A stretch of DNA of 64,000 nt from Balanoglossus misakiensis. Taxonomy: Eukaryota; Hemichordata. The position numbers were made by a program, and so were the translations under genes. The stretch is from positions 682,001 through 746,000 of the forward strand of contig CM082584.2 of assembly GCA_040954595.2 (NCBI GenBank), in the 5' to 3' direction. This document shows positions 30,597 to 43,883 of the stretch, one piece after another. The notes under the pieces were generated by a model. That model saw only the letters and a list, made by a program, of their open reading frames with translations. It ran no database searches and was not told the DNA's origin. Position 1 is the stretch's first letter. Every line of letters starts with the position of its first letter.

Positions 30597-32643
30597 TTAC
30601 ATTATATGCGGTACGCCGATGTCAGCTTACCCGGCAGTACTGTAGGCCGTGCCCCCAACAAACGTCGGTGTTTGAAACGCCCTGGTTAAATTCGGGCTCT
30701 CTCTATAAATCGACAGGCAATAATGCAGTCCTACCGGAACAAATGTCAAGTGTTGAACCGCTGTGACTTTCCCTGTTCGTTTTGCCCGACTTAGCCAACG
30801 TCTTTGTACTAGAGTGTCGGGTCTTTTGCAGAGCCAGGCCGAAGGAAATCCGACTTGATCACCGTTGCTAACGAACGCTAGTGTCTGTCATGGTGTGCCG
30901 GTGTTTAGTCGAGCCAGGCCGTAGGAGATCTGACTTGATCATCGTGGTCAATGTACGCGTGTTTCCGCTCTAAAGTGCCGGGGCTTCAGCTAAACCAGGC
31001 CGTAGGAAATCCGACGTAATCACCGTTGATAACTTACGCCAGTCTGTGTCATATAGAGCCGGTGCACCAGCCGAGTCACGCCGTAGGAAATCTGACTTGA
31101 TCAACGTGGTCACTGTACGCCTGTTTCTGCTCTAGAGTGCCAGGGCTTCATCTGAGCCAGGCCGTAGGAAACCCGACGTGATTACCGTTGTTAACTTACG
31201 CCAGTCTGTGTCCTATATATAGTGCCGGGGCATCAGCCGTGCCAGGCCGAAGGAAATGTGAGTAGATCAACGTGGTCTCTGTACGCGTGTTTCTGCTCTA
31301 TAGTGCCAGGGCTTTAGCCAAGCCATGCCGTAGGAAATCTGACTTGATCAACGTTGCTAACGAACGTTAGTGTCTGTCATAGTGTGCCGGGGTTTTAGTC
31401 GAGCCAAGCCGTAGGAGATCAGACTTGATCAACGTGGTCTCTGTACGCGTGTTTCTGCTCTAGAGTGCCGGGGCTTTATCCGAGCTATGCCGTAGAAAAT
31501 CTGACTTGATCACCGTTGCTAACTTACGCTAGTGTCTGTCATATTGTGACGGAGATTTAGCCGAGCCAGGCCGTAGAAAAATCGACTTTTTCAACGTTAC
31601 CAGTGTGCAACTGTTTCTGCTCTAGAGTGTCAGGGTTTTAGCCGACTTGTGCTGTAGGAAATCTGAGTTGATGAACGGGAATTCAATGTTAGAAAACCCG
31701 TGTGTAAAGTATCTCTACCCGTTTGAAACTAAGAAAAGAATTTATTCTTATTTATTTTGTAAAACAAGACAATTTTTCGAAAAAAAGTCGAAAATGGTAA
31801 TTTTCTCTTTGGTCATTCAAATTATACCGCCTTTTCTGGAATTTGCAGCACTTTTTACAAGAGAACGACACTTCATGCTCCATAATATTTCCGAAAATGA
31901 AGAAAAGAGTTAATTTTTTATGATTTTTTAAAAAATTACCATTTTTGTCAAAATATGGCCAAAATGGCAATTTTTTCTTGAATTCCGTCAATATCTCTGC
32001 ATTTTTGGAGTGGTCGAAAGTTTTAACATACAATCAACATGTCATATATGATCAGGGCACCAAATTCGAAGAACAAAGTTTTTTTTAGTTTTTTTTCTAA
32101 AAATGACATTTTCAAGGAACATTTGGTAAAACGCAATTTTGTCTGCAGTGAGCCAAATTAGATTGTCTTTTGTGGAATTTGTATCGATATATACATACGA
32201 AGAGCATTCTATACTCCATCAGATTTCCGAAAATGTAGAAAACAGGTATTTTTTGTAATTTTCAAAAATTTACCATTTTGACCAAATTATGGCTAAAATT
32301 GTTATTTTCGTGTTGAATGCCGCCAGTGTCACTGCTTTTAAAAGTCATAAAAACTTTTAACATACAAGCCATTCTTTATATATGATCAGGTCACCGAATT
32401 AAAAAAATAAAGAATGTTTTGCCTAAAAATGACCTTTTAGGTGCAAAAACGAATAAAACGTAATTTTGTATTAAATCAGTTCATTCAGAGTGCATTTTTT
32501 ATAATCAGCACCATTTTTACATATAATGGAAATTTCATACATCATCAGATATCCAAATATGAAAAAATGATTTAGATTTTAGATGATTGTCCAAAATTAG
32601 CTGATATCTAATAAATGTAGTATTGAACCGTTCTGTTTCCCCC
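30597..32643 (-). repeat. Satellite unit R4, ending in a truncated C tract
   Basis: Full-length content. It ends in only five C (32639-32643) after TTCTGTTT, directly followed by sequence from the middle of the A/B block. Confidence 0.9.
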
Positions 32644-33857
32644 GTGGTCTCTGTACGCGTGTTTCTGCTCTAGAGTGCCGGGGCTTTATCCAACCCATGC
32701 CGTAGAAAATCTGACTTGATCACCGTTGCTAACGTACGCTAGTGTCTGTCATATTGTGACGAGATTTAGCCGAGCCAGGCCGTAGAAAAATCGACTTGTT
32801 CAACGTTATCAGTGTGCAACTGTTTCTGCTCTAGAGTGTCAGGGTTTTAGCCGATTTATGCTGTAGGAAATCAGAGTTGATGAACGGGAATTCAATGTTA
32901 GAAAACCCGTGTGGAAAGTATCTCTACTCGTTTGAAACTAAGAAAATAATTTATTCTTATTTATTTTGTAAAAAAGACAATGTTTCGAAACAAAGGCGAA
33001 AATGGTAATTTTGTCTTGGGTGATACAAATTATACCACCTTTTCTGGAATTTGCAGCACTTTTTACAAGAGAACGACACTTCATGCTCCATAATATTTCC
33101 GAAAATGAAGAAAAGAGTTAATTTTTTATGATTTTTTAAAATTTTACCATTTTTGTCAAAATATGGCCAAAATGGCTATTTTTTCTTGAATTCCGTCAAT
33201 ATCTCTGCATTTTTGGAGTGGTCGAAACTTTTAACATACAATCAACATGTCATATATGATCGGGGCACCAAATTCGAAGAACAAAGGTTTTTTTATTTTT
33301 TTTTCTAAAAATGACATTTTAAAGGAAAATTTGGTAAAACGCAATTTTGTCTGCAGTGAGCCAAATTAGACGGTCTTTTGTGGAATTTGTATCGATATAT
33401 ACATACGAAGAGCATTCTATACTCCATCAGATTTCCAAAAATGTAGAAAACAGGTATTTTTTGTAATTTTCAAAAATTTACCATTTTGACCAAATTGTGG
33501 CTAAAATTGTTATTTTCGTGTTGAATGCCGCCAGTGTCACTGCTTTTAAAAGTCATAAAAACTTTTAACATACAAGCAATTGTTTATATATGATCAGGTC
33601 ACCGAATTAAAAAAATAAAGAATGTTTTGCCTAAAAATGACCTTTTTGGTGCAAAAACGAATAAAACGCAATTTTGTATTAAATCAGCTCATTCAGAGTG
33701 CATTTTTATAATCAGCACCATTTTTACATATAATGGAACTTTCATACATCATCAGATATCCAAATATGAAAAGATGATTTAGATTTTAGATGATTGTCCA
33801 AAATTAGCTGATATCTGATAAATGTAGTATTGAACCGTTCTGTTTCTCCCCCCCCCC
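32644..33857 (-). repeat. Short satellite unit R5, linker and most of the A/B block deleted
   Basis: About 1210 bp. The C tract joins CGTGGTCTCTGTACGCG directly, so the whole linker and about eight A/B monomers (about 840 bp) are gone. Two and a half monomers and a full AT half remain. The deletion start coincides with the homopolymer tract. Confidence 0.9.
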
Positions 33858-35415
33858 TACATTATATGCGGTACGCCGATGTCACCTTACCCGGCAGTAC
33901 TGCAGGCCGTGCCCCCAACTAACGTCGGTGTTTGAAGCGCCCTGGTTAAATTCAGGCTTTCTCTATAAATTAACAGGCAATAATGCAGTCCTACCCGAAC
34001 AAATGTCGAGTGTTGACCCGCTGTGACTTTCCCTCTTCGGTTTGCCCGACTTAGCCAACGTCTCTGTACTAATGTGTCGGGTCTTTTGCAGAGCCAGGCC
34101 GAAGGAAATCCGACTTGATCACCGTTGCTAACGAACGCTAGTGTCTGTCATGGTGTGCCGGGGTTTTAGTCGAGCCAGGCCGTAGGAGATCTGACTTGAT
34201 CATCGTGGTCAATGTACGCGTGTTTCCGCTCTGAAGTGCCGGGGCTTCAGCTAAACCATGCCGTAGGAAATCCGACGTAATCACCGTTGATAACTTACGC
34301 CAGTCTGTGTCATATAGAGCCGGTGCACCAGCCGAGTCACGCCGTAGGAAATCTGACTTGATCAACGTGGTCACTGTACGCCTGTTTCTGCTCTAGAGTG
34401 CCGGGGCTTCATCTGAGCCAGGCCGTAGGAAACCCGACGTGATTACCGTTGTTAACTTACGCCAGTCTGTGTCCTATATATAGTGCCGGGGCATCAGCCG
34501 TGCCAGGCCGAAGGAAATGTGAGTAGATCAACGTGGTCTCTGTACGCGTGTTTCTGCTCTAGAGTGCCGGGGCTTTATCCAAGCCATGCCGTAGAAAATC
34601 TGACTTGATCACCGTTGCTAACGTACGATAGTGTCTGTCATATTGTGACGGAGATTTAGCCGAGCCAGGCCGTAGAAAAATCGACTTGTTCAACGTTACC
34701 AGTGTGCAACTGTTTCTGCTCTAAAGTCTCAGGGTTTTAGCCGACTTATGCTGTAGGAAATCTGAGTTGATGAATGGAAATTCAATGTTAGAAAACCCGT
34801 GTGGAAAGTATCTCTACCCGTTTGAAACTAAGAAAAGAATTTATTCTTATTTTTTTTCTAAAAATGACATTTTCAAGGAAAATTTGGTAAAACGCAATTT
34901 TGTCTGCAGTGAGCCAAATTAGATTGTCTTTTGTGGAATTTGTATCGATATATACATACGAAGAGCATTCTATACTCCATCAGATTTCCGAAAATGTAGA
35001 AAACAGGTATTTTTTGTAATTTTCAAAAATTTACCTTTTTGACCAAATTATGGCTAAAATTGTTATTTTCGTGTTGAATGCCGCCAGTGTCTCTGCTTTT
35101 AAAAGTCATAAAAACTTTTAACATACAAGCAATTGTTTATATATGATCAGGTCACCGAATTAAAAAAAATAAAGAATGTTTGGCCTAAAAATGACCTTTT
35201 TGGTGCAAAAACGAATAAAACGCAATTTTGTATTAAATAACCTCATTCAGAGTGCATTTTTTTATAATCAGCACCATTTTTACATATAATGGAAATTTCA
35301 TACATCACCAGATATCCAAATATGAAAAAATGATTTAGATTTTAGATGATTGTCCAAAATTAGCTGATATCTAATAAATGTAGTATTGAACCGTTCTGTC
35401 CCCCCCCCCCTCCCC
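33858..35415 (-). repeat. Short satellite unit R6, duplicate of R2
   Basis: Carries the same missing dimer and the same M3/M2 fusion (34846-34858) as R2, at an offset of about 7,015 bp. It was therefore copied with its neighbours rather than deleted twice. The C tract is split by a T. Confidence 0.9.
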
Positions 35416-37738
35416 TACATTATATGCGGTACGCCGATGTCAGCTTACCCGGCAGTACTGCAGGCCGTGCCCCCACCTAACGTCGGTGTTTGAAACGCCC
35501 TGGTTAAATTCGGGCTTTCTCTATAAATTGACAGGCAATAATGCAGTCCTACCCGAACAAATGTCGAGTGTTGACACGCTGTGACTTTCCCTCTTCGGTT
35601 TGCCCGACTTAGCCGACGTCTTTGTACTAGAGTGTCGGGTCTTTTGCAGAGCCAGGCCGAAGGAAATCCGACTTGATCACCGTTGCTAACGAACGCTAGT
35701 GTCTGTCATGGTGTGCCGGGGTTTTAGTCGAGCCAGGCCGTAGGAGATCTGACTTGATCATCGTGGTCAATGTACGCGTGTTTCCGCTCTAAAGTGCCGG
35801 GGCTTCAGCTAAACCAGGCCGTAGGAAATCCGACGTAATCACCGTTGATAACTTACGCCAGTCTGTGTCATATAGAGCCGGTGCACCAGCCGAGTCACGC
35901 CGTAGGAAATCTGACTTGATCAACGTGGTCAATGTACGCCTGTTTCTGCTCTAGAGTGCCGGGGCTTCAGCTGAGCCAGGCCGTAGGAAACCCGACGTGA
36001 TTACAGTTGTTAACTTACGCCAGTCTGTGTCCTATATATAGTGCCGGGGCATCAGCCGTTCCAGGCCGAAGGAAATGTGAGTAGATCAACGTGGTCTCTG
36101 TACGCGTGTTTCTGCTCTAGAGTGTCAGGGCTTTAGCAAAGCCATGCCGTAGGAAATCTGACTTGATCAACGTTGCTAGCGAACGCTAGTGTCTGTCATA
36201 GTGTGCCGGGGTTTTAGTCGAGCCAAGCCGTAGGAGATCAGACTTGATCAACGTTGCTAACGAACGCTCAATATTTTTAAGCGTAATTTGAAAACATACC
36301 TTTTTACTCGGTTTTATGTGTAACGTGTTCGATTGTGTCCTTTTAACTATTTTTACCAGCCTTGTATTTTTTAATCTACTGTTTTAGCTGTGCACAATGC
36401 GCTGAGACGTATGTGTAGCGCATTTTAAACAATTCTTAATAATAATAATAATAATAACGCTAGTGTCTGTCATAGTGTGCCGGGGTTTTAGTCGAGCCAA
36501 GCCGTAGGAGATCAGACTTGATCAACGTGGTCTCTGTACGCGTGTTTCTGCTCTAGAGTGCCGGGGCTTTATCCAAGCCATGCCGTAGAAAATCTGACTT
36601 GATCACCGTTGCTAACGTACGCTAGTGTCTGTCATATTGTGACGGAGATTTAGCCGAGCCAGGCCGTAGAAAAATCGACTTGTTCAACGTTACCAGTGTG
36701 CAACTGTTTCTGCTCTAGAGTGTCAGGGTTTTAGCCGACTTATGCTGTAGGAAATCAGAGTTGATGAACGGGAATTCAATGTTAGAAAACCCGTGTGGAA
36801 AGTATCTCTACCCGTTTGAAACTAAGAAAAGAATTTATTCTTATTTATTTTGTAAAAAAGACAATTTTTCGAAAAAAGTCGAAAAATTGCAATTTTGTCT
36901 TGGGTGATTCAAATTATACCGCCTTTTCTGGAATTTGCAGCACTTTTTACAAGAGAACGACACTTCATGCTCCATAATATTTCCGAAAATGAAGAAAAGA
37001 GTTAATTTTTTATGATTTTTCAAAAATTTACCATTTTTGTCAAAATATGGCCAAAATGGCTATTTTTCTTGAATTCCGTCAATATCTCTGCATTTTTGGA
37101 GTGGTCGAGAGTTTTAACATACAATCAACATGTCATATATGATCAGGGCACCAAATTCGAAGAACAAAGGTTTTTTTATTTTTTTTTCTAAAAATGACAT
37201 TTTCAAGGAAAATTTGGTAAAACGCAATTTTGTCTGCAGTGAGCCAAATTAGACGGTCTTTTGTGGAATTTGTATGGATATATACATACGAAGAGCATTC
37301 TATACTCCATCAGATTTCCGAAAATGTAGAAAACAGGTATTTTTTGTAATTTTCAAAAATTTACCATTTTGACCAAATTGTGGCTAAAATTGTTATTTTC
37401 GTGATGAATGCCGCCAGTGTCACTGCTTTTAAAAGTCTAAAAACTTTAAACATACAAGCAATTGTTTATATATGATCAGGTCACCGAATTAAAAATATAA
37501 AGAATGTTTTGCCTAAAAATGACCTTTTTGGTGCAAAAACGAATAAAACGCAATCTTGTATTAAATCAGTTCATTCAGAGTGCATGTTTTATAATAAGCA
37601 CCATTTTTACATATAATGGAAATTTCATACATCATCAGATATCCAAATATGAAAAAATGATTTAGATTTTAGATGATTGTCCAAAATTAGCTGATATCTA
37701 ATAAATGTAGTATTGAACCGTTCTGTCCCCCCCCCCCC
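35416..37738 (-). repeat. Satellite unit R7 with retroelement fragment and chimeric monomer
   Basis: 2323 bp. The excess is explained by a 187-bp insertion plus its 6-bp target duplication, and by one extra monomer. The monomer at about 36190-36268 begins as type B and ends as type A, joined within the shared GATCAACGT core; a normal B monomer then follows. Confidence 0.9.
36269..36455 (+). mobile_element. 3' fragment of a LINE or SINE with AAT-repeat tail
   Basis: 187 bp foreign to the satellite, flanked by the 6-bp direct repeat AACGCT (36263-36268 and 36456-36461). It ends in an AAT microsatellite (about 36438-36455). Just upstream lies GCGCTGAGACGTATGTGTAGCGC, which can form a hairpin with GCGC stems and resembles the 3' ends of several invertebrate and fish non-LTR elements. 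There is no coding content. Family assignment is uncertain. Confidence 0.7.
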
Positions 37739-39788
37739 TTACATTATATGCGGTACGCCGATGTCAGCTTACCCGGCAGTACTGTAGGCCGTGCCCCCAA
37801 CAAACGTCGGTGTTTGAAACGCCCTGGTTAAATTCGGGCTCTCTCTATAAATCGACAGGCAATAATGCAGTCCTACCGGAACAAATGTCGAGTGTTGACC
37901 CGCTGCGACTTTCCCTCTTCGGTTTGCCCAACTTAGCCAACGTCTTTGTACTAAAGTGTCGGGTCTGTTGCAGAGCCAGGCCGAAGGAAATCCGACTTGA
38001 TCACCGTTGCTAACGAACGCTAGTGTCTGTCATGGTGTGCCGGGGTTTTAGTCGAGCCAGGCCGTAGGAGATCTGACTTGATCATCGTGGTCAATGTACG
38101 CGTGTTTCCGCTCTAAAGTGCCGGGGCTTCAGCTAAACCTGGCCGTAGGAAATCCGACGTAATCACTGTTGATAACTTACGCCAGTCTGTGTCATATAGA
38201 GCCGGTGCACCAGCCGAGTCACGCCGTAGGAAATCTGACTTGATCAACGTAGTCAATGTACGCCTGTTTCTGCTCTAGAGTGCCGGGGCTTCAGCTGAGC
38301 CAGGCCGTAGGAAACCCGACGTGATTACCGTTGTTAACTTACGCCAGTTTCTGTCCTATATATAGTGCCGGGGCATCAGCCGTGCCAGGCCGAAGGAAAT
38401 GTGAGTAGATCAACGCGGTCTCTGTACGCGTGTTTCTGCTCTAGAGTGCCAGGGCTTTAGCGAAGCCATGCCGTAGGAAATCTGACTTGATCAACGTTGC
38501 TAACGAACGCTAGTGTCTGTCATAGTGTGCCGGGGTTTTAGTGGAGCCAAGCCGTAGGAGATCAGACTTGATCAACGTGGTCTCTGTACGCGTGTTTCTG
38601 CTCCAGAGTGCCGGGGCTTTATCCAACCCATGCCGTAGAAAATCTGACTTGATCACCGTTGCTAACGTACGCTAGTGTCTGTCATATTGTGACGGAGATT
38701 TAGCCGAGCCAGGCAGTAGAAAAATCGACTTGTTCAACGTTACCAGTGTGCAACTGTTTCTGCTCTAGAGTGTCAGGGTTTTAGCCGACTTATGCTGTAG
38801 GAAATCTGAGTTGATGAACGGGAATTCAATGTTAGAAAACCCGTGTGGAAAGTATCTCTACCCGTTTGAAACTAAGAAAAGAATTTATTCTTATTTATTT
38901 TGTAAAAAAGACAATTTTTCGAAAAAAAGTCGAAAAATTGCAATTTTGTCTTGGGTGATTCAAATTATACCGCCTTTTCTGGAATTTGCAGCACTTTTTA
39001 CAAGAGAACGACACTTCATGCTCCATAATATTTCCGAAAATGAAGAAAAGAGTTAATTTTTTATGATTTTTCAAAAAATTACCATTTTTGTCAAAATATG
39101 GCCAAAATGGCTATTTTTCTTGAATTCCGTCAATATCTCTGCATTTTTGGAGTGGTCGAGAGTTTTAACATACAATCAACATGTCATATATGATCAGGGC
39201 ACCAAATTCGAAGAACAAAGGTTTTTTTATTTTTTTTTCTAAAAATGACATTTTCAAGGAAAATTTGGTAAAACGCAATTTTGTCTGCAGTGAGCCAAAT
39301 TAGACGGTCTTTTGTGGAATTTGTATCGATATATACATACGAAGAGCATTCTATACTCCATCAGATTTCCGAAAATGTAGAAAACAGGTATTTTTTGTAA
39401 TTTTCAAAAATTTACCATTTTGACAAATTGTGGCTAAAATTGTTATTTTCGTGATGAATGCCGCCAGTGTCACTGCTTTTAAATGTCATAAAAACGTTTA
39501 ACATACAAGCAATTGTTTATATATGATCAGGTCACCGAATTAAAAATATAAAGAATGTTTTGCCTAAAAATGACCTTTTTGGTGCAAAAACGAATAAAAC
39601 GCAATCTTGTATTAAATCAGTTCATTCAGAGTGCATGTTTTATAATAAGCACCATTTTTACATATAATGGAAATTTCATACATCATCAGATATCCAAAAA
39701 TGAAAAAATGATTTAGATTTTAGATGATTGTCCAAAATTAGCTGATATCTAATAAATGTAGTATTGAACCGTTCTGTCCCCCCCCCCC
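37739..39788 (-). repeat. Satellite unit R8
   Basis: Full-length, 2050 bp. It belongs with R3 and R9 to a subgroup sharing linker variants (CCAACAAACGTCGG, CTCTCTCTATAAATCGACAGG) and M1 variants (GCATGTTTTATAATAAGC). Confidence 0.92.
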
Positions 39789-41500
39789 TTACATTATATG
39801 CGGTACGCCGATGTCAGCTTACCCGGCAGTACTGTAGGCCGTGCCCCCAACAAACGTCGGTGTTTGAAACGCCCTGGTTAAATTCGGGCTCTCTCTATAA
39901 ATCGACAGGCAATAATGCAGTCCTACCGGAACAAATGTCGAGTGTTGACCCGCTGCGACTTTCCCTCTTCGGTTTGCCCAACTTAGCCAACGTCTTTGTA
40001 CTAGAGTGTTGGGTCTTTTGCAGAGCCAGGCCGAAGGAAATCCGACTTGATCACCGTTGCTAACGAACGCTAGTGTCTGTCATGGTGTGCCGGGGTTTTA
40101 GTCGAGCCAGGCCGTAGGAGATCTGACTTGATCATCGTGGTCAATGTACGCGTGTTTCCGCTCTAAAGTGCCGGGGCTTCAGCTAAACCAGGCCGTAGGA
40201 AATCCGACGTAATCACCGTTGATAACTTACGCCAGTCTGTGTCATATAGAGCCGGTGCACCAGCCGAGTCACGCCGTAGGAAATCTGACTTGATCAACGT
40301 GGTCAATGTACGCCTGTTTCTGCTCTAGAGTGCCGGGGCTTCAGCTGAGCCAGGCCGTAGGAAACCCGACGTGATTACCGTTGTTAACTTACGCCAGTCT
40401 GTGTCCTATATATAGTGCCGGGGCATCAGCCGTGCCAGGCCGAAGGAAATGTGAGTAGATCAACGTGGTCTCTGTACGCGTGTTTCTGCTCTAGAGTGCC
40501 AGGGCTTTAGCCAAGCCATGCCGTAGGAAATCTGACTTGATCAACGTTGCTAACGAACGTTAGTGTCTGTCATAGTGTGCCGGGGTTTTAGTCGAGCCAA
40601 GCCGTAGGAGATCAGACTACATCAACGTGGTCTCTGTACGCGTGTTTCTGCTCTAGAGTGCCGGGGCTTTATCCAAGCCATGCCGTAGAAAATCTGACTT
40701 GATCACCGTTGCTGACGTACGATAGTGTCTGTCATATTGTGACGGAGATTTAGCCGAGCCAGGCCGTAGAAAAATCGACTTGTTCAACGTTACCAGTGTG
40801 CAACTGTTTCTGCTCTAAAGTCTCAGGGTTTTAGCCGACTTATGCTGTAGGAAATCTGAGTTGATGAACGGGAATTCAATGTTAGAAAACCCGTGTGGAA
40901 AGTATCTCTACCCGTTTGAAACTAAGAAAAGAATTTATTCTTATTTTTTTTCTAAAAATGACATTTTCAAGGAAAATTTGGTAAAACGCAATTTTGTCTG
41001 CAGTGAGCCAAATTAGACGGTCTTTTGTGGAATTTGTATCGATATATACATACAAAGAGCATTCTATACTCCATCAGATTTCCGAAAATGTAGAAAACAT
41101 GTATTTTTTGTAATTTTCAAAAATTTACCATTTTGACCAAATTGTGGCTAAAATTGTTATTTTCGTGTTGAATGCCGCCAGTGTCACTGCTTTTAAAAGT
41201 CATAAAAATTTTCAACATACAACCAATTGTTTATATATGATCAGGTCACCGAATTAAAAAAATAAAGAATGTTTTGCCTAAAAATGACCTTTTTGGTGCA
41301 AAAACGAATAAAACGCAATTTTGTATTAAATCAGCTCATTCAGAGTGCATTTTTTATAATCAGCACCATTTTTACATATAATGGAAATTTCATACATCAT
41401 CAGATATCCAAATATGAAAAAATGATTTAGATTTTAGATGATTGTCCAAAATTAGCTGATATTTAATAAATGTAGTATTGAACCGTTCTGTCCCCCCCCC
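39789..41500 (-). repeat. Short satellite unit R9: M3/M2 fusion only
   Basis: 1712 bp. It has the same M3/M2 fusion as R2 and R6 (40940-40952) but keeps all A/B dimers. The AT-half deletion and the A/B-dimer deletion therefore separate and recombine independently between units. Confidence 0.9.
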
Positions 41501-43883
41501 TACATTATATGCGGTACGCCGATGTCACCTTACCCGGCAGTACTGCAGGCTGTGCCCCCAACTAACGTCGGTGTTTGAAGCGCCCTGGTTAAATTCGGGC
41601 TTTCTCTATAAATTAACAGGCAATAATGCAGTCCTACCCGAACAAATGTCGAGTGTTGACCCGCTGTGACTTTCCCTCTTCGGTTTGCCCGACTTAGCCA
41701 ACGTCTTTGTACTAGAGGGTCGGGTCTTTTGCCGAGCCAGGCCGAAGGAAATCCGACTTGATCACCGTTGCTAACGAACGCTAGTGTCTGTCATGGTGTG
41801 CCGGGGTTTTAGTCGAACCAGGCCGTAGGAAATCTGACTTGATCAACGTGGTCAATGTACGCCTGTTTCTGCTCTAGAGTGCCGGGGCTTCAGCTGATCC
41901 AGGCCGTAGGAAACCCGACGTGATTACCGTTGTTAACTTACGCCAGTCTGTGTCCTATATATAGTGCGGGGCATCAGCCGTGCCAGGCCTAAGGAAATGT
42001 GAGTAGATCAATGTGGTCTCTGTACGCGTGTTTCTGCTCTAGAATGCCAGGGCTTTAGCCAAGCCATGCCGTAGGAAATCTGACTTGATCAACGTTGCTA
42101 ACGAACGCTAGTGTCTGTCATAGTGTGCCGGGGTTTTAGTCGAGCCAAGCCGTAGGAGATCTGACTTGATCATCGTGGTCAATGTACGCGTGTTTCCGCT
42201 CTAAAGTGCCGGGGCTTGAGCTAAACCAGGCCGTAGGAAATCCGACGTAATCACCGTTGATAACTTACGCCAGTCTGTGTCATATAGAGCCGGTGCACCA
42301 GCGGAGTCACGCCGTAGGACATCTGACTTGATCAACGTGGTCAATGTACGCCTGTTTCTGCTCTAGAGTGCCGGGGCTTCAGCTGAGCCAGGCCGTAGGA
42401 AACCCGACGTGATTACCGTTGTTAACTTACGCCAGTCTGTGTCCTCTATATAGTGCCGGGGCATCAGCTGTGCCAGGCCGAAGGAAATGGGAGTAGATCA
42501 ACGTGGTCTCTGTACGCGTGTTTCTGCTCTAGAGTGCCAGGGCTTTAGCCAAGCCATGCCATAGGAAATCTGACTTGATCAACGTTGCTAACGAACGCTA
42601 GTGTCTGTCATAGTGTGCCGGGGTTTTAGTCGAACCAAGCCCTAGGAGATCAGACTTGATCAACGTGGTCTCTGTACGCGTGTTTCTGCTCTAGAGTGCC
42701 GGGGCTTTATCCCAGCCATGCCGTAGAAAATCTGACTTGATCACCGTTGCTAACGTGCGCTAGTGTCTGTCATATTGTGACGGAGATTTAGCCGAGCCAG
42801 GCCGTAGAAAAATCGACTTGTTCAACGTTACCAGTGTGCAACTGTTTCTGCTCTAGAGTGTCAGGGTTTTAGCCGACTTATGCTGTAGGAAATCTGAGTT
42901 GATGAATTGGAATTCAATGTTAAAAAACCTGTGTGGAAAGTGTCTCTACCCTTTTGAAACTAAGAAAATAATTTATTCTTATTTATTTTGTAAAAATCAC
43001 AATTTTTCGAAAAAAAGTCGAAAATGGTAATTTTGTCATGGGTGATTCAAATTATACCGCCTTTTCTGGAATTTGCAGCACTTTTTACAAGAGAACGACA
43101 CTTCATGCTCCATAATATTTCCGAAAATGAAGAAAAGAGTTAATTTTTTATGATTTTTTAAAAATCTACCATTTTTGTCAAAATATGGCCAAAATGGCTA
43201 TTTTTTCTTGAATTCCGTCAATATCTCTGCATTTTTGGAGTGGTCGAAAGTTTTAACATACAATCAACATGTCATATATGATCAGGGCACCAAATTCGAA
43301 GAACAAAGGTTTTTTTTTATTTTTTTTTCTAAAAATGACATTTTCAAGGAAAATTTGGTAAAACGCAATTTTGTCTGCAGTGAGCCAAATTGGCCGTTTT
43401 TTTTGTGGAATTTGTATCGATATATGTATACGAAGAGCATTCTATACTCCATCAGATTTCCGAAAATGTAGAAAACAGGTATTTTTTGTAATTTTCAAAA
43501 ATTTACCATTTTGACCGAATTGTGGCTAAAATTGTTATTTTCGTGTTGAATGCCGCCAGTGTCACTGCTTTTAAAAGTCATTAAAACTTTTAACACACAA
43601 GCAATTGTTTATATATGATCAGGTCACCGAATTAAAAAAATAAAGAATGTTTTGCCTAAAAATGACCTTTTTGGTGCAAAAACGAATAAATCGCAATTTC
43701 TTATTAAATCAGCTCATTCAGAGTGCATTTTTTATAATCAGCACCATTTTTACATATAATGGAAATTTCATACATCATCAGATATCCAAATATGAAAAAA
43801 TGATTTAGATTTTAGATGATTGTCCAAAAGTAGCTGATACCTAATAAATGTAGTATTGAACCGTTCTGTCCCCCCCCCCCCCC
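41501..43883 (-). repeat. Long satellite unit R10: two extra A/B dimers
   Basis: 2383 bp, about 325 bp above normal, equal to four monomers. Chimeric monomers mark the exchange points near 41810-41870 and 42125-42180. Private changes (AAGTGTCTCTACCCTTTTG near 42937, TTGGCCGTTTTTTTTG at 43390) recur at 18,937 bp offset in R19. Confidence 0.9.
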
